A stretch of 64,000 nucleotides of DNA, from the NCBI RefSeq assembly GCF_025263565.1, contig NZ_CP079865.1, positions 5,208,001 through 5,272,000 on the forward strand. The letters are read 5' to 3'. The notes below the pieces were generated by a model. It had not been told where the DNA came from, did no database searches, and was given only the letters and a program-made list of their open reading frames with translations. Source of the stretch: Mycobacterium sp. SMC-8. GTDB lineage: Bacteria > Actinomycetota > Actinomycetes > Mycobacteriales > Mycobacteriaceae. The position numbers and the translations under genes are program-made. Of the stretch, positions 8,941 to 17,020 are shown piece by piece (positions within the stretch are counted from its first letter, which is position 1; each line of letters starts with the position of its first letter).

Positions 8941-9372
8941 TCAGCGAAGCTCGGCCAGATTGCACACCGAGCGGTACACGTCACCCTTGATCACCTTCGC
9001 GACCACGTTGCCGACCGGAGTGGACAGCAGCCCGCCGGTCAGCTCGGCACTCACGCTGAACGACGAGCCGCCTCCGGGGGCGGGTTCGACTTTGAGCGAG
9101 AGCGCGATGCACACACCGCCCCGGCCCTTGCCGACAAGCTCGATCTCCTTCGGCTCGTCGTAGCGGGTGACCCGCCAGTGGATCACGTTGCGGAAGCCTT
9201 TGACCTTGATCAGCGACGACACCTCGGTGTCGACGTCGATCTTGGAAGGGACGTCGCTCTTCCATCCGCCGAAGATCGTCAACCACTCGTCGAACCGCTT
9301 CAAATCCGAGGCCAGGGCCCAGGCCCGCTCGGGGCTGAGGTCGGAGGTCACGGACACATCGACTGTCGCCAT
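8941..9372 (-). CDS. SRPBCC superfamily protein (polyketide cyclase/RatA-like)
   Basis: A 143-residue START/SRPBCC-fold protein: strand VDVSVTSDLSPERAWALASD with the first helix, then the GWKSDVPSK strand, the central strands (HWRVTRYDEPKEIEL, GVCIALSLKVEP) and the long C-terminal helix (VGNVVAKVIKGDVY). Such proteins bind lipids or hydrophobic ligands; mycobacteria carry many as single-domain proteins of about this length. No enzymatic motif is visible. It is convergent with the MFS gene (46 bp gap). Confidence 0.78.
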   Translation of the reverse strand: MATVDVSVTSDLSPERAWALASDLKRFDEWLTIFGGWKSDVPSKIDVDTEVSSLIKVKGFRNVIHWRVTRYDEPKEIELVGKGRGGVCIALSLKVEPAPGGGSSFSVSAELTGGLLSTPVGNVVAKVIKGDVYRSVCNLAELR

Positions 9373-9636
9373 GGGTTCTCACTACCCCGCCCCATCGTCG
9401 ACGTAAACGGCGCCGAACCGTGACATGGAGCTGCGAAACTCGTGAGTGCGACAAGAACAGTGCCGGCCCGAGCGCAGGTCAGGCATCAGTAGATCGCTGC
9501 TCGTTGCGCGGATTCTCGCGTCGAGAGCGGGCTGCGACGAAGGAATCCATTGTGGAAATGTAAATTCGTTGCGGAATCGCTTGCGAACGTCCGCTCGATC
9601 CGCGAAGGTTTACCCACAGCCATGATGGCTGTCCCC

Positions 9637-9653
9637 GAGGAGGACCTGCCCTG
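9637..9653 (+). promoter_or_regulatory. Strong ribosome binding site followed by an in-frame CTG ahead of potA
   Basis: GAGGAGGA (9637-9644) is the best Shine-Dalgarno in this region. It lies six bases before a CTG (9651) that is in frame with potA and opens a 24-residue extension ([12 protein letters not shown]...). The GTG at 9723 has no such site. Confidence 0.5.
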
Positions 9654-9722
9654 ACCGGCACACACACGACCGCTGCAGACAAGACGGCGGACAGCGCGGC
9701 CGCCCGCCCCAAGGGCGCTCCG

Positions 9723-10844
9723 GTGATCGAGATCGACCATGTCACCAAGCGCTTCGGCGAGTACGTCGCCGTCGCCGACGCCGACTTCTCCATCGCGTCC
9801 GGAGAGTTCTTCTCCATGCTCGGCCCGTCCGGGTGCGGAAAGACGACGACGTTGCGGATGATCGCGGGTTTCGAGACGCCGACCGAAGGGGCCATCCGCC
9901 TCGAAGGTGCGGACGTGTCGAGGACCCCGCCCAACAAGCGCAACGTCAACACGGTGTTCCAGCACTATGCGCTGTTCCCGCACATGTCGGTGTGGGACAA
10001 CGTGGCCTACGGCCCGCGCAGCAAGAAACTCGACAAGGGCGAGGTTCGCAAGCGCGTCGACGAGCTGCTGGAGATCGTGCGGCTCACCGATTTCGCCGAG
10101 CGCAAACCCGCGCAGCTCTCCGGCGGCCAGCAGCAGCGCGTGGCGCTGGCCCGCGCACTGGTGAACTACCCCAGCGCGCTGCTGCTCGACGAACCGCTCG
10201 GTGCCCTCGACCTCCGACTGCGGCACGTCATGCAGTTCGAGCTCAAGCGGATCCAGCGCGAGGTCGGGATCACGTTCATCTACGTGACCCACGACCAGGA
10301 GGAAGCGCTCACGATGAGTGACCGCATCGCGGTCATGAACGCGGGCAACGTCGAGCAGATCGGAAGCCCGACCGAGATCTACGACCGTCCGTCCACCGTG
10401 TTCGTCGCCAGTTTCATCGGGCAGGCGAATCTGTGGGCCGGCCGTCGCACGGGCCGCGCCAACCGAGATTTCGTCGAGGTCGACGTGCTCGGCTCGACGC
10501 TGAAGGCACGTCCCGGTGAGACCACGATCGAGCCGGGTGGGCACGCCACGCTCATGGTGCGTCCTGAACGCGTCCGGGTGTCGATGGACGCACCCACCGG
10601 TGACGCAGCCGCCGTGCGCGCCACGGTCTCCGATCTGACATTCCAGGGTCCGGTGGTGCGGCTCTCGCTTGCCGCGCCGGACGGCTCGACGGTGATCGCG
10701 CACGTCGGACCCGAGCAAGAGCTGCCGCTGCTGCGTCCCGGCGACGAGGTACACGTGAGTTGGGCGCCGGACGCGTCGCTCGTGTTGCCCGGCGCCGACA
10801 TCCCCACCTCGGAGGATCTCGAAGAGATGCTCGACGACTCCTGA
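9723..10844 (+). CDS. potA: Spermidine/putrescine ABC transporter, ATP-binding protein PotA
   Basis: A 373-residue ATPase (397 if translation starts at the CTG 9651). It has Walker [10 protein letters not shown], the Q-loop [11 protein letters not shown], signature [15 protein letters not shown], Walker [12 protein letters not shown] and the switch H-D-Q-E-E-A, then a C-terminal TOBE domain (about residues 240-350) as in PotA/MalK-type subunits. It energises polyamine uptake by PotB/PotC/PotD, encoded directly downstream. The GTG at 9723 is the first ordinary start codon, but the strong ribosome site lies 79 bp upstream, before an in-frame CTG. The sequence between reads as a Thr/Ala-rich extension in frame, so the true protein is probably longer. 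Confidence 0.92.
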   Translation: MIEIDHVTKRFGEYVAVADADFSIASGEFFSMLGPSGCGKTTTLRMIAGFETPTEGAIRLEGADVSRTPPNKRNVNTVFQHYALFPHMSVWDNVAYGPRSKKLDKGEVRKRVDELLEIVRLTDFAERKPAQLSGGQQQRVALARALVNYPSALLLDEPLGALDLRLRHVMQFELKRIQREVGITFIYVTHDQEEALTMSDRIAVMNAGNVEQIGSPTEIYDRPSTVFVASFIGQANLWAGRRTGRANRDFVEVDVLGSTLKARPGETTIEPGGHATLMVRPERVRVSMDAPTGDAAAVRATVSDLTFQGPVVRLSLAAPDGSTVIAHVGPEQELPLLRPGDEVHVSWAPDASLVLPGADIPTSEDLEEMLDDS

Positions 10845-10904
10845 GCGATTCCTGCTTGCCGACCCCATCCCCCTCCCTGGAGCCGACGAAAGGCACGTCT
10901 CACC

Positions 10905-12086
10905 ATGTCCCGTGACATCGACCCTCAACTGCTCGCCCGGATGACCGCGCGCCGTACCTCGCGCCGCCGCTTCATCGGGGGTAGCGCCGCGGCCGCCGCG
11001 GGCCTGACCCTCGGTTCGTCCTTCCTGGCGGCCTGCGGGTCCGACAGCGGCACGTCGAGCACCACGGCCGAGGACAGCGGTCCGGCCAGCGGCACTCTGC
11101 GTGTCTCGAACTGGCCGCTCTACATGGCCGACGGTTTCGTCGCCGGCTTCCAGACCGCGACGGGCATCACGGTCGACTACAAAGAGGACTTCAACGACAA
11201 CGAGCAGTGGTTCGCCAAGGTCAGGGAGCCGCTGTCGCGCAAGCAGGACATCGGCGCCGATCTGGTGGTGCCGACGGAGTTCATGGCCGTGCGCCTGCAC
11301 AATCTGGGCTGGCTCAACGACATCAGCGACGAGGGTGTGCCGAACAAGACGAACATCCGGCCCGACCTGTTGGAGAGCAAGACCGATCCTGGCCGCAAGT
11401 ACAGCGCCCCATACATGTCCGGCCTCGTCGGCCTGGCCTACAACCGGGCCGCGACCGGCCGCGACATCACGTCGATCAACGACCTGTGGGATCCGGCGTT
11501 CAAGGGAAGGGTCAGCCTGCTGTCCGACGCTCAGGACGGCCTCGGGATGATCATGCTGTCCCAGGGGAATTCGCCGGAGAACCCGACCACCGAGGCGGTC
11601 CAGCAGGCCATCGACCTGGTCCGCGAGCAGAATGACCGCGGCCAGATCCGCCGGTTCACCGGCAACGACTACGCCGACGACCTCGCGGCGGGAAACATCG
11701 CTGTGGCACAGGCATATTCGGGTGACGTTGTACAGTTGCAGGCCGACAACCCCGACCTTCAGTTCGTCGTCCCCGACACCGGCGGAACCACGTTCCTGGA
11801 CACGATGGTGATCCCATACACCACGCAGAACCAGAAGGCCGCCGAGGCGTGGATCAACTACATCTACGACCGCGCCAACTACGCCAAGCTGGTGGCGTAC
11901 ACCCAGTTCGTCCCGGTGCTGTCGGACATGACCGCCGAACTGGAGAAGGTCGACCCGGCCGCGGCGAGCAACCCGCTGATCAACCCGCCCGCCGACGTGC
12001 TGGCGCGGTCCAAGAGCTGGGCCCCGCTGACCGACGAGCAGACGCAGGAATACAACACCGCGTATGCGGCCGTCACGGGCGGCTGA
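10905..12086 (+). CDS. potD: Polyamine ABC transporter substrate-binding lipoprotein PotD
   Basis: A 393-residue periplasmic-type binding protein. The N-terminus has a twin-arginine-like motif (SRRRFIGG, residues 19-26) followed by a hydrophobic run and a lipobox LAAC with Cys44, so it is probably a Tat-exported lipoprotein. The rest matches the PotD/PotF fold: LRVSNWPLYM, GITVDYKEDFNDNEQWF, DLVVPTEFM and the two-lobe pattern through NPPADVL. It delivers spermidine/putrescine or a similar compound to PotBC. It is 60 bp downstream of potA and 35 bp upstream of potB, same strand, consistent with one operon. Confidence 0.92.
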   Translation: MSRDIDPQLLARMTARRTSRRRFIGGSAAAAAGLTLGSSFLAACGSDSGTSSTTAEDSGPASGTLRVSNWPLYMADGFVAGFQTATGITVDYKEDFNDNEQWFAKVREPLSRKQDIGADLVVPTEFMAVRLHNLGWLNDISDEGVPNKTNIRPDLLESKTDPGRKYSAPYMSGLVGLAYNRAATGRDITSINDLWDPAFKGRVSLLSDAQDGLGMIMLSQGNSPENPTTEAVQQAIDLVREQNDRGQIRRFTGNDYADDLAAGNIAVAQAYSGDVVQLQADNPDLQFVVPDTGGTTFLDTMVIPYTTQNQKAAEAWINYIYDRANYAKLVAYTQFVPVLSDMTAELEKVDPAAASNPLINPPADVLARSKSWAPLTDEQTQEYNTAYAAVTGG

Positions 12087-12121
12087 CGCGGTGACAGCGC
12101 GGACGCGAGGAGCTTGAGTAC

Positions 12122-12997
12122 ATGGCAGGTGTCGCCACCAGCAGCCGTCAGCGGAGCAAGGCCGCTCCGTATCTGATGGTCCTGCCGGCGCTCGCGTACC
12201 TCGCGATCTTCTTCGTGGTGCCGTTCTTCTCGCTGGCACGGACCTCCCTGTCGGAGACCGCGGGCTCGGTGTTCATGCCGACGCTGACGTTCGCCTGGGA
12301 TCTTCAGAACTACGTCGACGCGTTCACGCTGTACCGGGAGCAGATCTTCCGCTCGTTCGGCTACGCGTTCGTCGCCACGGCGCTGTGCCTGTTGCTGGCG
12401 TTCCCGCTGGCATATGTCATCGCGTTCAAGGCCGGCCGGTTCAAGAACCTGATCCTGGGTCTGGTGATCCTGCCGTTCTTCGTGACGTTCCTGATCCGCA
12501 CGATCGCGTGGAAGACCATCCTGGCCGACGAGGGCTGGCTGGTCAGTGCGCTGGGCACGATCGGGCTGCTGCCCGACGAGGGTCGCCTGCTGTCGACGAG
12601 CTGGGCGGTGATCGGCGGGCTGACCTACAACTGGATCATCTTCATGATCCTGCCGTTGTACGTGAGCCTGGAGAAGATCGATCCGCGGCTGCTCGAAGCG
12701 TCCAAGGACCTCTACTCCGGGGCCCCGCGCAGCTTCCGGAAAGTGATTCTGCCGCTGTCGATGCCGGGCGTCCTGGCCGGCAGCATGCTGGTGTTCATCC
12801 CGTCGGTCGGCGACTTCATCAACGCCGACTACCTCGGCAGCACACAGACCACGATGATCGGCAACGTCATCCAGAAGCAGTTCCTCGTCGTGAAGGACTA
12901 TCCGGCCGCGGCGGCGCTGAGCCTGGGTCTGATGCTGCTGATCCTGATCGGCGTGCTGCTCTATACCCGGGCGCTCGGTACGGAGGATCTGGTATGA
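12122..12997 (+). CDS. potB: Polyamine ABC transporter permease PotB
   Basis: A 291-residue inner-membrane permease with six predicted helices. The cytoplasmic coupling (EAA) loop reads LLEASKDLYSGAPRSFRKVILPLSMPG, with the conserved EA...D...G...F..V.LPL..PG pattern. It pairs with PotC to form the channel driven by PotA. A GAGGAG ribosome site lies about 10 bp before the ATG. The stop overlaps the potC start by four bases (ATGA), indicating coupled translation. Confidence 0.93.
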   Translation: MAGVATSSRQRSKAAPYLMVLPALAYLAIFFVVPFFSLARTSLSETAGSVFMPTLTFAWDLQNYVDAFTLYREQIFRSFGYAFVATALCLLLAFPLAYVIAFKAGRFKNLILGLVILPFFVTFLIRTIAWKTILADEGWLVSALGTIGLLPDEGRLLSTSWAVIGGLTYNWIIFMILPLYVSLEKIDPRLLEASKDLYSGAPRSFRKVILPLSMPGVLAGSMLVFIPSVGDFINADYLGSTQTTMIGNVIQKQFLVVKDYPAAAALSLGLMLLILIGVLLYTRALGTEDLV

Positions 12998-13851
12998 CCA
13001 CCCAGGCCGGGGCGGCGATCGCCACCGCAGCATCGCAGGACCCGAAGCCGAAAAAGGTTCGTACCCGCCCTAATTGGGGTGACCTGGTGCTGCGGTTCGC
13101 GGCCGCTCTGGTGTTGTTGTACCTGTTCCTGCCGATCTTCGTGATCGTGTTGTTCTCGTTCAACAAACCTGCCGGCAAGTTCAACTACACGTGGCAGGGC
13201 TTCACACTCGACAACTGGCTGGACCCGTTCAAGTACCCCGCGCTGACCGAGGCCCTCAAGCTCAGCCTGAACGTCGCGGCGGTGTCGACGGCGGTCGCGC
13301 TGGTGCTGGGAACTCTGGTGGCGATCGCACTGGTGCGCCAGCGGTGGCGCGGCCAGCGCGCCGTGGACACCTTCCTGGTACTGCCGCTGACCGCCCCCGA
13401 AGTGGTGATGGGCGCTGCGCTGCTGACACTGTTCCTGGACTTCAACACGGCCGCCGGCTACCTGACGATCGTCTTGTCGCACATCGCGTTCGAGGTCAGC
13501 TTCATCGCGATGACGGTGCGGGCCCGGGTGCGCGGTTTCGACTGGACGCTGGAGGATGCGTCGCTCGACCTCGGCGCTAGCCCGGCGCGCACCTTCTTCA
13601 AGGTGACGCTGCCCCTGATCGTTCCGGGCATCGTCGCGGCGGCGATGCTGTCGTTCGCGCTGTCGCTCGACGACTTCATCATCACCTACTTCGTCAGCGG
13701 CGCCGAGGTGACCTATCCCCTGTATGTGAACGCCGCGGTGAAAGCCGCGGTGCCGCCTCAGATCAACGTGCTGGCCACCGCGATCCTCGTGGTGAGCCTG
13801 CTGCTGCTGGGGGTGAGCACGCTGTACCGGCGCAAGAGGTTCGAGGGCTGA
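12994..13851 (+). CDS. potC: Polyamine ABC transporter permease PotC
   Basis: A 285-residue permease with six helices and an EAA loop (LEDASLDLGASPARTFFKVTLPLIVPG). The N-terminus is a short hydrophilic stretch with a basic KPKKVRTRPNWG segment before helix 1. The start ATG at 12994 overlaps the potB stop. This is the last gene of the potADBC operon; the next gene is convergent 42 bp downstream. Confidence 0.93.
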   Translation: MTTQAGAAIATAASQDPKPKKVRTRPNWGDLVLRFAAALVLLYLFLPIFVIVLFSFNKPAGKFNYTWQGFTLDNWLDPFKYPALTEALKLSLNVAAVSTAVALVLGTLVAIALVRQRWRGQRAVDTFLVLPLTAPEVVMGAALLTLFLDFNTAAGYLTIVLSHIAFEVSFIAMTVRARVRGFDWTLEDASLDLGASPARTFFKVTLPLIVPGIVAAAMLSFALSLDDFIITYFVSGAEVTYPLYVNAAVKAAVPPQINVLATAILVVSLLLLGVSTLYRRKRFEG

Positions 13852-13893
13852 CACGATCTGCCGAGTGTCGTTGGTGCTGTCAGCTCTGACGGA

Positions 13894-14181
13894 TCAGGGG
13901 TTCAGCCGCACCCTGACGGTGACCCGACCCTGCTCATCCTGGGCGGCCACGGCGTGGCCGGTGCGGTCGGCGCCGTCGAAGTTCACCCGGATCACGACGG
14001 CGTCCCCCGATCGCTGGTAGTTCACCGGGGTCTGGAACGTCTGGCCGGACCGCCTGCCCGTGTAGCGGATCACGACCATGGCACGGCGCACCACCGGGCC
14101 GATGACCGGCGCGTCGATCAGGCGCGCCGCACCGGCATTGAACACGCCGACGAGCGGCGAGTCGAAGATTCCTCTGGACAT
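13894..14181 (-). CDS. Deazaflavin (F420)-dependent nitroreductase-family protein, short form
   Basis: A 95-residue protein resembling the Ddn-type nitroreductase/deazaflavin family: N-terminal SPLVGVFNAGAARLIDAPVIGPVVRRA, the R-Y-T-G-R-R-S-G-Q strand turn that contacts the F420 phosphate in this family, and T-P-V-N-Y. From memory, related mycobacterial proteins carry roughly 25 extra residues, including a Trp-rich N-F stretch, between VVI and DGADRTGHAV; here VVIRVNF joins DGADR directly. An in-frame internal deletion is therefore likely and activity is doubtful. It is convergent with potC and 20 bp from the EamA gene on the same strand. Confidence 0.6.
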   Translation of the reverse strand: MSRGIFDSPLVGVFNAGAARLIDAPVIGPVVRRAMVVIRYTGRRSGQTFQTPVNYQRSGDAVVIRVNFDGADRTGHAVAAQDEQGRVTVRVRLNP

Positions 14182-14201
14182 GGATCCACGCTAACCGGGG
14201 C

Positions 14202-15068
14202 TCAACCGACTTCGAGGGGTACCGGCGTGGTCCGGGTGCCGGTGCGCGCGGCGCCGACGCCCGCGGCCACCACGAGCCCGATCCCGACCACACCCAGCAG
14301 ACCCGGTTCCTGGTGCAGGATCAGCCATCCCAGGATCATCGCGAAGGCGGGCTCCAACGCCATCAAGGTGCCGAACGCCGCGACGGTGAGCCTGCGTAAC
14401 GCCAGCAGCTCCAGCGCGAACGGGATGACCGGCAGCAGCACGGCCAGACCGACCCCGATGAGCAGGATCTGCGGGGTCATCCGGCCGAAGACGGCAGGCC
14501 CGACGGTCAACGTCGCGACCAGTCCGGCGACCGGCATCGACACCGCCAGCCCGTTGATGCCGGCGACGTCGTCCCCGACCTTCTGGGTGAGCAGAATGTA
14601 GCCACCCCAGCAGACCGCCGCACCGAGCGCGTACCCGACCCCGACCGGGTCCACCGCGGCGCTCCATGGCTGGGTCAGGAGCAACACGCCGACAGCAGCC
14701 AACCCCGGCCAGGCCCACCGGCCCTGCCCGCGGCCTCGGGCCACCGCCACCCCCAGCGGCCCGAGGAATTCCAGCGCGCTCGCGGTGCCCAGCGGGATCC
14801 TGGCCACCGCGGCCATGAACAGCAACGTGATAGCGGCGGTGACCACACCAAGCAGCACACACATTGCAAAGGTGTTGCGGGTGAAGGCTTTCCTCCGCGG
14901 CCGAACGATGACCAGGAACAGCACCCCGGCCCATGCCAACCGCAGCCAGGCCGCGCCCTCGACGCCGACGTCGTCGATCAGCGTGACGGCGATCGCCAGT
15001 CCAAGCTGCACGCACACCATCGAGCCCACCGCCATGAAGGCACCGGTGCGCGCCTGATCTGTCGCCAT
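14202..15068 (-). CDS. EamA/RhtA-type inner-membrane transporter
   Basis: A 288-residue ten-helix protein of the drug/metabolite transporter superfamily with two EamA repeats (about residues 10-130 and 145-275). The second repeat carries [13 protein letters not shown] and the closing [11 protein letters not shown] segment. Relatives such as RhtA export amino acids like threonine or homoserine. I chose the ATG at 15068; an in-frame ATG at 15122 adds a polar 18-residue stretch that does not look like a membrane helix but starts right beside a palindrome, so the longer form cannot be excluded. Confidence 0.82.
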   Translation of the reverse strand: MATDQARTGAFMAVGSMVCVQLGLAIAVTLIDDVGVEGAAWLRLAWAGVLFLVIVRPRRKAFTRNTFAMCVLLGVVTAAITLLFMAAVARIPLGTASALEFLGPLGVAVARGRGQGRWAWPGLAAVGVLLLTQPWSAAVDPVGVGYALGAAVCWGGYILLTQKVGDDVAGINGLAVSMPVAGLVATLTVGPAVFGRMTPQILLIGVGLAVLLPVIPFALELLALRRLTVAAFGTLMALEPAFAMILGWLILHQEPGLLGVVGIGLVVAAGVGAARTGTRTTPVPLEVG

Positions 15069-15122
15069 CAGGGCATTGAACGGGATGCCGACCGTTGCGG
15101 TCCACGTGATTTTCCAAGACAT

Positions 15123-15145
15123 ACCGTTCGCGAATTACGAACGGT
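15123..15145. promoter_or_regulatory. Perfect 8-bp inverted repeat (candidate operator)
   Basis: ACCGTTCG (15123-15130) and its exact complement CGAACGGT (15138-15145) flank a 7-bp A/T-rich spacer. The site lies in the gap between the divergent EamA transporter and the small secreted protein, where a repressor could act. No regulator gene is next to it. Confidence 0.5.
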
Positions 15146-15205
15146 CGGTGGGCACTCCTATTTTCAAGACGTTTGAGATTTTGCCGAAAAGGTACATGTC
15201 CAGCC

Positions 15206-15643
15206 ATGATGAGGAATTTCACGCTCCGCGCACCGCTCCTGATGGCGGCCGCTGCCGCCGCCGCTGTCGTCACCGCGCCCGCCGGATTCGCCTCTCCGGG
15301 GATTCTTCCGGCCGGGGGCCCGCCCGGATGTTATGACCCGGCCGGCACCGGCTGCGCCGTGCTGCCGCCTATCCCGCCCGCCCCGGGCGTCGCAGGCGCC
15401 GTGCCCGGTGGACCCGCAGGCGTGGCCGGACCCGGCGGCGTCGCAGGCGCCGTGCCCGGTGGACCCGCAGGCGTTGCAGGACCCGGCGGCGCGGCAGGCA
15501 CGATCCCCGGCGGACCGGGCGGCGTGGCCGGACCCGGCGGAGCCGCGGGAGCGATCCCGGGCGGCCCCTCGGGGGTCGCTGGTCCCGGCGGCGCGGCAGG
15601 CTGCATCCCAGGCGTGGGTTGCGCCAGCGTTCCCGCCCCCTGA
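15206..15643 (+). CDS. Secreted Gly/Pro/Ala-rich repeat protein
   Basis: A 145-residue protein with a signal peptide (MMRNFTLRAPLLM, an Ala/Val hydrophobic run, cleavage near A-F-A-S). The mature chain begins SPGILPAGGPPGCYDPAGTGC and then contains four 17-residue repeats of the form GVAGAVPGGPAGVAGPG, before a cysteine-bearing end (GCIPGVGCASVPAP). The low-complexity Gly-Pro composition suggests an extended, disordered or collagen-like structure outside the membrane, with cysteine pairs capping both ends. I do not recognise a named family. The double ATG at 15206 fits the signal peptide. Confidence 0.65.
   Translation: MMRNFTLRAPLLMAAAAAAAVVTAPAGFASPGILPAGGPPGCYDPAGTGCAVLPPIPPAPGVAGAVPGGPAGVAGPGGVAGAVPGGPAGVAGPGGAAGTIPGGPGGVAGPGGAAGAIPGGPSGVAGPGGAAGCIPGVGCASVPAP
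15386..15589 (+). repeat. Four 51-bp tandem repeats inside the secreted Gly-rich gene
   Basis: Units at 15386-15436, 15437-15487, 15488-15538 and 15539-15589, with a partial fifth. The first two differ at only a few bases, while units 3 and 4 are diverged. All are in frame and encode 17 residues, so the copy number could vary between strains without breaking the gene. Confidence 0.85.
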
Positions 15644-15649
15644 GCGCAA

Positions 15650-16114
15650 TCAGCTCACCTGAGCGAGCACCTGCTGCATGCGTTCCTCCCGCGGCATCAC
15701 CGGCCCGTCGCCGGGTATGTCGGTGATGCCCAGTCGGCCAGACCTGTGGCGGTCAGCATCGACGTGCGGTTGGCGGCGAGCACCAGCGCGTGGTCGTCGC
15801 TGTGGCCGGCGTCGACCAGCATCGCGCCGAGCAGACTGATGACCGCCATCTTGTAGGCGTTGAACGCCCGGTACCAGCACCAGTTCCCGGATGCTCGATG
15901 CCGCGTCGCCTGGTCGTCTCAGCTTGGCGACCGATCGCGCACTCGCCCGGTCGACCCGGCGCAGGATCAACCCGAGCAACAGGTCGTCGCGGTTCAGGTA
16001 GTAGCGGTAGACGGTACAGCGCTCGGCCGCATCCAGCAGGCGGTCGCGGGCCTCGTCGTCGTTGAGCAGCGCCCGGTCATCGCCCCAGTTCCGGCACGCC
16101 CCAGAAGTCGGCAT
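15650..16114 (-). pseudogene. Decayed TetR regulator joined to a phosphotransferase-like remnant
   Basis: From an ATG at 16114 the frame reads like the start of a TetR regulator (DEARDRLLDAAERC), but about 27 residues of the helix-turn-helix are missing before it resumes at TVYRYYLNRDDLLLGLILRR. After RELVL (about 15877) homology continues in another frame as WYRAFNAYKMAVISLL and MLTATGLADW, ending at a stop at 15697-15699. That piece resembles, from memory, the C-terminus of phosphotransferase-family proteins and not a TetR. The pattern suggests deletions that fused and broke two genes. It lies next to an enoyl-CoA hydratase gene, a common neighbour for both families. This also accounts for the only stretch of more than 300 bases without an intact gene. 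Confidence 0.55.
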
Positions 16115-16161
16115 GACGCCGATGCTGCCACGTGGGCGCCTCTGCCCGGGACGTACTTTGC

Positions 16162-16971
16162 CTAAACTTCGGGCAGCGGCTGCCACTGGCGCGAGACCGA
16201 CCCGCTCCAGCGGGGAGTGCGCCGCTCCATGAAGGCCGCCACGCCCTCCCGCGCGTCCGGGCCGCCCATGACCCGGTGGTGCAGCGCGGTCTCCAGCGCC
16301 GCCACCTGTCGGGGCCGGTATCCGTACATCATGGTGTCCCACAACAGTCTCTTGCTCAAGGCCGCCGACATCGGTGCGACGTTGACGGCGATGTCGGCGG
16401 CGAGCGACATGGCCTCCGTGAGGACCTCCGCTGCCGGCAGGCAGCGCGACGCGACACCCAGCGCGGCCGCCTCGGCGCCGTCGAAGCTGCGTCCCGTCAG
16501 CAGCAGATCGGCCGCCACCGCACCACCGACCAGGTGCGGGAGCGTCCAGTGCGACATGCAGTCGCCGATCACCCCACGGCGCGACTGCGCCACCGCGTAG
16601 GAGGCGCCGGCCGCCATGATCCGGATGTCAGCCTGCAGCGCGAGGGTCAGCCCGATGCCGACGGCGTGGCCGTTGACCGCCGCGATGACCGGCGTCCGGA
16701 GTTCGAACGCCGCCGGATCGGTGGGCGAGGCGGTGAAGGAGTCGCCGGCCTCGGTGAACGGTCCTTTCCCGCCGACGAGGTCAGCTCCCACACAGAACGC
16801 GTCACCGGCCCCGGTCAGCACGATGGCACGGACATCGTCATCCTGGTCGCACTCCCGGTAAGCGGTGTTGAGCAACTCCCCCATCTCCGCGGTGTAGGCG
16901 TTGCGCCGCTCGGGCCGGTTGAACGTCAGCACCGCGACACCGTCGGCGACGGTGACGGTCAGGTCGGGCAT
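16162..16971 (-). CDS. Enoyl-CoA hydratase/isomerase family protein (crotonase fold)
   Basis: A 269-residue crotonase-superfamily enzyme, typical length for enoyl-CoA hydratases. The N-terminal VAVLTFNRPERRNAY and the oxyanion-hole segments AFCVGADLVGG and NGHAVGIGLTLALQADIRI are present. The usual catalytic glutamate positions read differently here (SRRGVIGDCMSHWTLP), so it may be an isomerase or a non-canonical member. It would act on acyl-CoA in beta-oxidation-like steps. The start ATG at 16971 has a TAAGTT -10 hexamer seven bases upstream, indicating leaderless translation. It is divergent from the LysR gene. Confidence 0.85.
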   Translation of the reverse strand: MPDLTVTVADGVAVLTFNRPERRNAYTAEMGELLNTAYRECDQDDDVRAIVLTGAGDAFCVGADLVGGKGPFTEAGDSFTASPTDPAAFELRTPVIAAVNGHAVGIGLTLALQADIRIMAAGASYAVAQSRRGVIGDCMSHWTLPHLVGGAVAADLLLTGRSFDGAEAAALGVASRCLPAAEVLTEAMSLAADIAVNVAPMSAALSKRLLWDTMMYGYRPRQVAALETALHHRVMGGPDAREGVAAFMERRTPRWSGSVSRQWQPLPEV

Positions 16972-16978
16972 GCGGCGA

Positions 16979-16984
16979 AACTTA
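16979..16984 (-). promoter_or_regulatory. -10 hexamer (TAAGTT on the minus strand) for the enoyl-CoA hydratase
   Basis: On the minus strand TAAGTT is followed by seven bases and the ATG at 16971. The spacing suggests a leaderless transcript. It lies in the 49-bp gap shared with the divergent LysR gene. Confidence 0.4.
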
Positions 16985-17020
16985 CCGACCCGGCGCCGCC
17001 TCACCGGAGAGAATCCGGGG

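Noticed and set aside
9486..12239. Long 917-residue minus-strand open frame
   Set aside because: It is antisense to potA and potD, has low-complexity Arg/His/Asp-rich composition typical of GC-rich shadow frames, and no recognisable domain.
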